From Anodontia alba (lineage: Eukaryota; Mollusca; Bivalvia; Lucinida; Lucinidae), in NCBI GenBank assembly GCA_964016985.1, contig OZ024829.1:68383767-68447766 (forward strand): a DNA stretch of 64,000 bases, given 5' to 3'. Under the pieces are notes generated by a model. That model saw only the letters and a list, made by a program, of their open reading frames with translations, did no database searches and was not told where the DNA came from. Positions within the stretch are counted from its first letter, which is position 1; each line of letters opens with the position of its first letter. Shown here in pieces: positions 55,975-64,000 of the stretch. Position numbers and translations under genes: made by a program.

Positions 55975-56130
55975 CCCCGACCGGTTCTCGAACCCGATCT
56001 GCTGAACTGGAAGTCCTGCACTCTACCGCGTCGCTACAAACGCCGGCCTGTACCGCTCGAACCCGATCTGCTGAACTGGAAGTCCTGCACTCTACCGCGT
56101 CGCTACAAAAGCCGGCTTGTACCGCAAGGC
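55975..56130 (-). repeat. Tandem tRNA-like units, 69-bp period
   Basis: On the minus strand each unit reads TAGCGACGCGGTAGAGTGCA (A-box-like), then TTCAGCAGATCGGGTTCGAG (B-box-like). The second copy begins 69 bp after the first (marker CTCGAACCCGATCTGC at 55987 and 56056, plus strand). Stems do not pair well enough for a functional tRNA, and no anticodon can be assigned with confidence. It may be a tRNA-derived SINE head duplicated in tandem. Confidence 0.6.
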
Positions 56131-57040
56131 AGTAAAGATGTGTTATATACCTATACCTAGTGACATTTACGATATTGTCTTATGTAACGAAGCTATGGTT
56201 ATGTCCGGTACAGTCAGGGTATATTTCCAAACATTCTCAACTAAAAAGAATTTGAATACGTGCACTGACATGCTTTTCGACACAAATGCTTCTTAATGCG
56301 ATGTTCTGTTATTTCGTTCAGGCTCCTTATGGATAGAACAACATCATCGGTTTTTGATATTCAAATTTGAGTTCATAATAATCGTCCAGTTAGGCTCTGA
56401 TTAGATGAAGTTAAAATCTGTGTGGACAAAGTTTCTAAGTTAATAGGGTTGAGGAACCTTAATTCAAGTTTTAAATCTTAGCGCCTGATTAGATTTTGTC
56501 TCAGTGAATAGATTATCGTTTAAATTGTTTACCCTAATATTGGAGCATATAAACTCTTTTCCATACTTCTCCTACAGTTTGGAAAAAAAAATCCATTTTG
56601 CTACCTGTTCAAGGTCTAAAAATACTGTTGTAGTCCTGGGAATGCTGGACTCAATAAAACGGTCTCAAATTATTTTGTCAAGATGCCCAGAATTTAGGCT
56701 GGGTCGATAGATTGCCATTTCTTAAATGCTGGATGGGTATATTTTACTTCGCTCAGCAGAATAGAATATATTTAATCAAGATGGCCGACCCACTGACTTG
56801 ATTAGAAGGATAAGTCAGAAATCCTGTGTAGCAAACCAGGTTCAGGCTTATCAGCTAATAAACCTAACCATTGTTTGCTAAAATGAGTTAACAAAGAAAT
56901 TAATAAATTTTACTACTATATTTTTGTTTAATTTTTGTTCTCTTTTTCTACATATTTACACATGTGAAACGCAAAGCAAATTACATAAATATTGCTAAAT
57001 TTCAAAAACTGAATAAATTTTACTACTATATTTATGTCTC
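56131..57040. other. Gene-free AT-rich stretch
   Basis: No coding frame, RNA or clear repeat recognised. Confidence 0.5.
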
Positions 57041-57044
57041 CCCA

Positions 57045-57602
57045 CTTTATGGTTGGGAGACATATTGTTTTTCCCACGGGCGTCTGTCTGTCTGTCACAA
57101 AATCGTGTCTGTTCTATAACTTGAAAACCATTTTTGCTTGTAATAGTGAGAAATAACTTGGATAATAACAGTGTGGAATACTAACGAGGATAGAAATTCC
57201 ATTGATTTTTGACAATATAGGTAAAAAAAGTTTGGGGTAAAAAAAAAAGAGAAAAAAATTGTAGTTTCGTCCCTATATAGGGACGAAATTTTCTTTTTTC
57301 TCCATATAAACCATGTGATTTTTTTTTTGTACAAAACAGAAAGACACTTGAAAAACCCATGAATTCTTATTAGCCTAATACAAAAAAAAAAACACACAAA
57401 AAAACTTGGAATACATGGTGGAAAAAATTCGTCTCTATATAGGGACGAAATTACCTTTTTTACATGATTTATATGGAGGAAAATTTTTTTCAAGATTTTT
57501 TTGCCCTATACTATCAAAAATCAAAGGAGTTTCTATCTTCGTTAGTATTCCACATTGTTACTATCTAAGTTATTCCTCACTATTACAAGCAAAGCCTTGT
57601 TC

Positions 57603-57644
<42 letters not shown>

Positions 57645-60015
57645 GAATAGGTTGGAATACAGTAATCCATAGGACAGTGTGGAATACTAACGAAGATAGA
57701 AACTCCTTTGATTTTTGTAAGTATAGCGCAAAAAATCTTGGAAAAAAATTTCCTCCATATAATCCATGTAAAAAATTGTAGTGTATCTATATAGGGACGA
57801 AATATTCCTTTTTCTCCATATAAACAATGTGATTTTTTTTTTGTACAAAATAGAAAGACACTTGAAAAACCCATGAATTTTCATTAGCCTGGTACAAAAA
57901 AAATACAAACTTGGAATACATGGTGGAAAAAAAATTCGTCCCTATATAGGGACGAAACTAAAATTGTTTACATGGTTTATGTGGAGGAATTTTTTTTTCC
58001 AAGATGTTTTGCCCTATACTACCAAAAATCAATGGAGTTTCTATCTTCTTTAGTATTCCAGACTGTTACTATCCAAGTTATTCCACACTATTACAAGCAA
58101 AGCCTTGTTCAATAAAAACAGTAGAATAGGGTGGAATACAGTAGTCCATGGGACAGTAATACTAACGAAGAGAGAAACTCCTTTGATTTTTCTTAGTATA
58201 GCGTAAAATATCTTGGTAAAAAGTTTTTCTCCATATAAACCATGTAAAAAATAGTAGTTTCGTCCTTATATAGGGACGAAATTTTCTTTTTTCTCCATAT
58301 AAACAATGTGTTTTTTTTTTTACAAAACAGAAAGACACACGAATTTTTATTAGCCTAATTAAAAAAAATAAAACAAAAACAACAACAACAACAACAAAAA
58401 AAAAAAAAAAAAAAAAAAAGTAGGGATTAAACTGTTTAATCCAGTATTAATTTCTCCATGGTATAGCCTACTACAGGGGTCCAGCAGGAGACCTATCTCC
58501 CGTTTTATTCCAATAGTTCCCAGGCTTAATTGTCTGTTGTTGCAGGGATAACAGCAAGGAAAACTCTTAGCTCCCTTCCTTTCTCTTATCTATCATGAGG
58601 GAAAAGCATGACTGTCAGAGCTAAACCAATCAGAATTGTACTTGTTTCAAATAGCGCATGATAAATGAGAGTCTGGATTTTCTACTCCAATCAAATCTCT
58701 GCCTCTTCATGCACTGTGAATGATTTTTATCAATAACCAATCACACACCTGCAGGGATTCTTCAGTCCAATCAATAGCTGGCATTGATTCTATGCCTTGG
58801 CGTTTTTCAGCTTCATTCCTTTTTGCGGCAGGCAGCAAGCAGCATCGCGCATCCGCTATTTTGAAAAAAAAAAATAAAAAAATGTTTTAATTGTTTTCCA
58901 CCCTCCAACCCTACATGGAAGGGCCTGTATGTATTTTTTTAGTAGATTAGACCTATGTAGATTAGGTAGACCATTTAAACATTTGTGGCGTTTGTGTAAT
59001 CATATCTATATGCCACCCATTGCATGGGTGCTCAGCTTTTAAATTTTCAAGTCGGACAGTGGCGTATTTATTGGAATTAGTTATGATGTGTTTTTCCAAC
59101 GCAACAAAAACACTATCTTTCAGGAGGTGACTGTATCTAAAGTGTAATATACTCTGTGGTGCCACAGTTCTATGGAATGACACTAATTACAGTCTTACTG
59201 GTTTAGCTACCCAAGTGTTATAGGATGCTTAAGGTGCTCCACAGAATTAACAATTGTCTGCGTCAAGAACTTAAATGTAGTTCAACAAGTATTCAATGTG
59301 ACAGACTTAGTGGTGATCATTGACTATATAAGAGGAGATCATTTGGCTATGTAAGCCTCTGGCAAGATAATATGTTATGTTTTTGACTGCTGTCATGTCT
59401 GCATATATGATTATCATGTGCTTGCCTTGCCTTATTAAATGGTATACATTGAACCCAAACCCAGTGTTACTTATCTTTGCCTAGTTACATCCAGGCCTAT
59501 AGGCCTCACGGCTATACAACCAGGCCGGCTGGCCAGAAGATAATTGATACTTGGAATACATTGTTGAAAAAAAAAATTCGTCCCTATATAGGGACGAAAT
59601 TAAAATGTTTTACATAATTTATATGGAGGAAAAAAATATTTCCAAGATTTTTTGCCCTATACTATCAAAAATCAATGGAGTTTCTATCTTTGTTAGTATT
59701 CCACACTGTTACTATCCAAGTTATTTCTCACTATTACAAGCAAGGCCTTGTTCAATAAAAAACAGTAGAATAGGCTGGAATACAGTAGTCCATAGGACAG
59801 CGTGGAATACTAACGAAGATAGAAACTCCTTTGATTTTTGTTAGTATAGCGCAAAACATCTTGGAAAAAAATTCCTCCATATAATCCATGTAAAAATTGT
59901 AGTTTCGTCTCTATATAGGGACATTTTTTTTCTCTCCATATAAAACCATGTGATTTTGTTTTTGTACAAAACAGAAAGACACTTGGGAAACCTATGAATT
60001 TTTATTAGCCTGGTA

Positions 60016-60049
<34 letters not shown>

Positions 60050-60425
60050 AAATAAAAAAAAGATAAAAACTTGGAATACATGTAGGAAAAAAAAAATACG
60101 CCCCTATATAGGAACGAAAATAAAATGTTTTACATGGTTTATATCAAGGATTTTTTTCCCAAGATCTTTGCCCTATACTATAAAAAAATCAATGGCGTTT
60201 CTATCTTTGTTAGTATTCCATACTCTTACTAACCCAAATTATTCCACACTATTACAAGCAAGGCCTTTTAAATAAAAACAGTATAAACCATGTAAAATTG
60301 TAGTTTCGTCCATATATAGGGACGAAATTTTCCTTTTTTTTTTTTGTACAAAACAGGAAAGACACTTGGAAAACCCATAAATTTTTATTAGCCTGCTACA
60401 AAAAACAAACAAACAAACAAACAAA

Positions 60426-60457
<32 letters not shown>

Positions 60458-61065
60458 ACTTGGAGTATATGGTGGAAAAAAAATCGTCCCTATATAGGGA
60501 TGAAAATATATTTTTTGACATGGTTTATATGGAGGAAAAAATTTTTTTCTAAGATTTTTGCCCTATACTACCAAAAATCAATGGTGTCTATCTTCGTTAG
60601 TATTTCATACTCTTACTAATCCAAGTTATTCCACACTATTACAAGCAAGGCCTTGGTCAATAAAAAACAGTAGAATAGGCTGGAATACAGTAGTCCAGGG
60701 GACAGTGTGGAATACTAACGAAGATAGAAACTCCTTTGATTTTTGTAAGTATAGCGCCAAAAATCTTGGAAAAATGATTTATCCATATAAACCATGTATT
60801 TTTTTTTTTGTACAAAACAGAAAGACAGTTGGAAAACCCATGAATTTGAATTAGCCTGGTACAAAACAAAAAAAAAAAAAAAAAACAAAAAAAAACACAC
60901 ACACAAAAAAAAACAAAAACAAAAAAACAAACACTTGGAATACATGGTGGAATTTTTTTTTCATTCCTATATAGGGACGAAACTAAAATGTTTTACATGG
61001 TTTATATGGAGGAATTGTTTCTCCCAAGATTTTTTGCCCTCTACTATCAAAAATCAATGGAGTTT
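57045..61065. repeat. Foldback repeat family around TTCGTCCCTATATAGGGACG
   Basis: Blocks beginning GTGGAATACTAACGAAGATA recur near 57172, 57682, 58155, 59801 and 60707. Each runs through a CTTTGATTTTTGTTAGTATA segment, CTCCATATAAACCATGTAAA, the 22-bp palindrome, ACAGAAAGACACTTG and a poly-A run, then through the same words inverted (TTTACATGGTTTATATGGAG and onwards). The palindrome is perfect at 57266-57287, 57935-57956 and 59577-59598, and damaged at 57428, 58259, 60305 and 60483. Copies are interrupted by unrelated DNA at 58440-59530. Non-coding; open frames here are poly-A/poly-T artefacts. Confidence 0.85.
58440..59530. other. Unrelated DNA between foldback repeats
   Basis: Mixed-composition sequence without recognisable gene. 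It begins after a poly-A run, at GTAGGGATTAAACTG. I see no RNA gene structure I can name. Confidence 0.4.
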
Positions 61066-63660
61066 ATAACAAACCTATCCGTAATACTATACTTAATTTC
61101 AATAAATTAGTTTCTGATCTTGATATTGAAACTAGTTCCCCTGATTCTTGAGATTGTAAAGATTCTAAATTTTGGTATCAACCAGCGGGTCATATTGTCA
61201 CTGGTAACTTGAAGATTATAACTGATTCACGAATCCGTTCAGTTATTTCAAAAGGACCTAAATGTAGATTCCCAACCCACATTGATTTCAATAAATGTCG
61301 GGAAACAATTGCCAGTGCTATAAATGATTAGTGTACGCGTTGGTGTAAACGAGAGCATGCTGAGTCTAATGCTTTAAATAATTGGAAATTAAAGATTTTT
61401 AAGATCATTGATGAACGTGTGTTATTTTACTCTAATAACCTTGATCGTCTCCCTCCTAAGCCTAAATTATCTTTTCGATATTTGAAACAAGGTATCCAAG
61501 AATTTCATAGGAAGTATGTTTTGGCTCCAGCTGATAAAGCTGCTAATAATGTTGTTGTTGTGTGACGACTTTATTATATCAATACTCTAAAACAAGAACT
61601 TGGTAGTACCAAAACATATGAACGGATTTCTACTGACGAGAGATCTATTGTCAATACCCATTCTATCGATATTACTGCTAAGTTTGCATTATGTATTAAA
61701 GAAAAGCAAGACAGACTTCCTACGTTATATTGGTTACCGAAACTTCATAAACGACCTTGTAAAGCACGTTTCATTGCTAATTCTAGTTCTTGTACGACTA
61801 CTGTTTTGTCCAAACTGCTAACTTCATGCCTTACTGCTGTTAAAAACATTGGATTAGATACTATGATACTGTTTACGAAAGGGACGGAATTAACTATTTT
61901 TGGTCAATTAAAAATTCTAATGATGTTCTCAATAAATTTAAATCTAAAAACTTTCAGGCTTCTAAATTGTCTACATATGATTTTTCTACACTTTATACTA
62001 CGTTACCTCATCATCTTATAAAAGATAAACTTATTGATTTAATTAACCAAACGTTTATTCGGGAGAATACCCAATATTCGGCTTGCAACGAAGAATGTGC
62101 TTTTTTCACTTCTGATGTATATAATAATCACAATTTATGGTCGTGTCAAAAAGTCTGTGATGCCCTTGTTTATCTTTTGGATAATATTTTTATTAGATTT
62201 GGAACTAAACTTTATAAACTATTGGTATTCCGATGGGAACTAATTGTGCTCCTCTTGTTGCAGATTTGTTTCTTTTTTGTTATGAGAGAGATTTCATGGA
62301 GTCTCTCTCACGTGAAAATCAGGCTGACATTATTGAGGCTTTCAATTTAACTTCAAGATACCTTGACGATTTATTAAATATTGACAATATTTACTTTGAC
62401 CAAATGGTGGACCGGATATACCCTACAGAACTCCAATTTAATAGAGCAAATTCTTCCGATACCGAGGCACCTTTTTTGGATTTGAATCTATGTATATCTA
62501 ATGGTACAGTTTCCACCAAACTTTATGATAAACGGGACGATTTTGATTTTGATATAGTCAATTTCCCTTTTCTGGATGGCGATGTCCCCCGGCGTACCTC
62601 ATATGCGGTATACATATCTCAACTTATAAGATTCGCCAGAGCTTCTTCAAATTTAATGACTTTAACTACCGTAATAAAGCCCTTACTGCCAAACTTCTTA
62701 GGCAGGGCTATCGTTATTTTAAACTTCGTAAGGCGTTTTCGAAATTTTATCGCAGACACAGTGCCTTGTTAGAAAAATATAGCGTCAGTCTGAAAACACT
62801 TCTGCAACAAGGTATATCGGAACCAGAATTTTACGGTGACTTAGTGTACAGATTTAGAAAAATTGTAGGTAAATCTAACTTTTCGGAGCAATTCAGAAAA
62901 CTTATTAACCGTTATAAAAGAATTGGCTATAGCCTGGATATTATGCGGCAGACTGCATGCCTAGTTGTCAACCCAATCATTGTTGATGGCTATGCTTCAC
63001 TCTTTAATTGCACGACGGCGGTTCGGGCCTCAGACTCAACGACGGCTTCTTCGTAAAACTTTAACCAGTGGGTTGGGGCTAGACGATATGTCTTTGGCTT
63101 GGCCTGCCGTGGTTCAACTATTGGTTTTCATTTACTCTGGCATACAGTAGAATTAGCCATGAGTACTCGTCTTTGTTTATTATAGTGATTAATTTGATTT
63201 TTATGTTTTCGCTTTGATGCATTGACTGAGTTGGGAGCCTTTATGCGAACCGAATTTTATGTATTTCTGTATTAAAAGTAGCATCGGGACCCAGGGTGAA
63301 GTTAGCTAGCTGTAAAAGTGCTTTAACCTCCCCCCCCCCCCCCCCCCCGGTGGTTTGCTCTACCGAGCGTTCTAAGGCGGTGGTCCCGGTGTTAGTCTTA
63401 CTCTTTGTTGCTTTGAGGTTTATTCTACGAGGCGATTTGTTGTATGTCTTTCCGTGTGTCATTTTGTTCTTGTGTTTTTCAGTCCTTTTAGTATTGCGAT
63501 TACCTCGCTTGGGGAAGAGAGAGCTAATCTTAGTGCTTTTCGTACGTTTGTTCGGTTTGTGCTTGTTTAGATTTGTCGGTTTCCTCTTCCTCTTGGGGTC
63601 TGGGAAGGGCTGCGGTTTGTGATTGTGGCTCTCCCTGGACTTTTCTCTTACCTTTTTTTT
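61066..63660 (+). mobile_element. Penelope-like retroelement copy, about 2.6 kb
   Basis: It is inserted within a foldback-repeat unit: the host words AATCAATGGAGTTT (to 61065) and CTATCTTCGTTAGTATTCC (from about 63663) are contiguous in other copies. The body is a reverse transcriptase (see separate entry) plus a 3-prime tail (63055-63660) that contains TTGGGAGCCTTTATGCGAAC and is shared with 15029-15358. The tail includes a poly-C run at 63332-63348 and ends in TTTTCTCTTACC plus T. No endonuclease domain of GIY-YIG type is visible. Confidence 0.85.
61080..63056 (+). pseudogene. Penelope-like reverse transcriptase, broken
   Basis: In order: KFWYQPAGHIVTGNLKI, YVLAPADKAANNVVVV (the A-D-K block), LPTLYWLPKLHKRPCKARFI with the LPKLHK motif of Penelope-like polymerases, STYDFSTLYTTLPHHLIKDK (first catalytic Asp), MGTNCAPLVADLFLFCYERD, TSRYLDDLLNIDN (catalytic Asp pair), APFLDLNLCISNG, then KRDDFDFDIVNFPFLDGDVP and the C-terminal YKRIGYSLDIMRQTACLVVN to TAA at 63056. 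Stops lie near 61150, 61330 and 61564, and frames change near 61970, 62230 and 62700. It cannot encode an active enzyme. Confidence 0.85.
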
Positions 63661-63742
63661 TTCTATCTTCGTTAGTATTCCACACTGTTACTTTCCAAAT
63701 TATTCCACACTATTACAAGCAAAGCCTTGTTCAATAAAATAA

Positions 63743-63808
<66 letters not shown>

Positions 63809-64000
63809 AACAGCAGAATAGGGTGGAATACAGTAGTCCATAGGACAGTGTGGAATACTAACGAAGATAGAAACTCCTTTGAGTCTTTTTAGTATAGCGC
63901 AAAAAATCTTGGAAAAAAGTTTTCCACCATATAAACCATGTAAAATTGTAGTTTCGTCCCTATATAGGGACGAAATTTTCTTTTTCTTCTCCATATAAAT
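63661..64000. repeat. Foldback repeat family, continuation to window end
   Basis: The interrupted unit resumes with CTATCTTCGTTAGTATTCCA, passes a long poly-A run (63743-63807), and enters a new unit (GTGTGGAATACTAACGAAGA near 63847) ending with a perfect copy of the 22-bp palindrome at 63953-63974. Confidence 0.85.

Noticed and set aside
57605..57908. Phe- and Lys-rich frames in the foldback family
   Set aside because: Created by poly-A/poly-T runs; frames are not kept between repeat units.

Overview
The window looks like repeat-rich nuclear DNA of an invertebrate animal. I infer a lophotrochozoan, possibly a mollusc, but nothing in the sequence proves the species. Background DNA is AT-rich and full of microsatellites, palindromic elements and decayed retrotransposons. 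I found no intact host protein gene, no rRNA, no convincing functional tRNA and no CRISPR array.

The centrepiece is a complete 16.6-kb Polinton/Maverick element at 28373-45018. It is GC-rich, has terminal inverted repeats of about 245 bp, and is flanked by a 5-6 bp target duplication (CTGTC or TCTGTC). It sits inside the reverse-transcriptase gene of an older minus-strand LINE, whose two halves lie at 27400-28372 and 45019-47950. From left to right it carries a small membrane protein, a capsid-associated protein with one frameshift, a likely minor capsid protein, a membrane-anchored protein, a coiled-coil membrane protein, the double jelly-roll major capsid protein, a broken packaging ATPase, several small membrane proteins, a badly broken minus-strand gene, a broken retroviral-type integrase, a broken protein-primed DNA polymerase and a cysteine-rich zinc-binding protein. 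The capsid-side genes are mostly open; integrase, ATPase and polymerase are not. The copy looks unable to move by itself.

0-28 kb: microsatellites and degenerate tandem repeats (0-5 kb); a TA-flanked palindrome (5161-5367); a TTAA-flanked element with repetitive ends (6394-7826); a 916-bp element (9585-10500); a 1054-bp foldback element with an exact 9-bp target duplication (11285-12338); Penelope-like retroelement pieces on both strands (12905-18533); and a CR1-like LINE (18540-21780) split by a decayed mariner transposon (18914-20190). 21.8-27.4 kb is mostly featureless AT-rich DNA plus one array of GATATC palindromes.

48-64 kb: CA repeats; three units of a GATATC palindrome array with their own inverted ends, one split by a 2229-bp TG...CA insertion with a 5-bp duplication; an exon-like fragment between two units; tRNA-like SINE pieces; and, from 57 kb to the end, a foldback repeat family built round a 22-bp palindrome, into which a 2.6-kb Penelope-like copy (61066-63660) has inserted. 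The window is therefore a nest of insertions whose order can be read from junctions: LINE before Polinton, CR1 before mariner, GATATC array before the 2.2-kb element, foldback family before Penelope-like copy.
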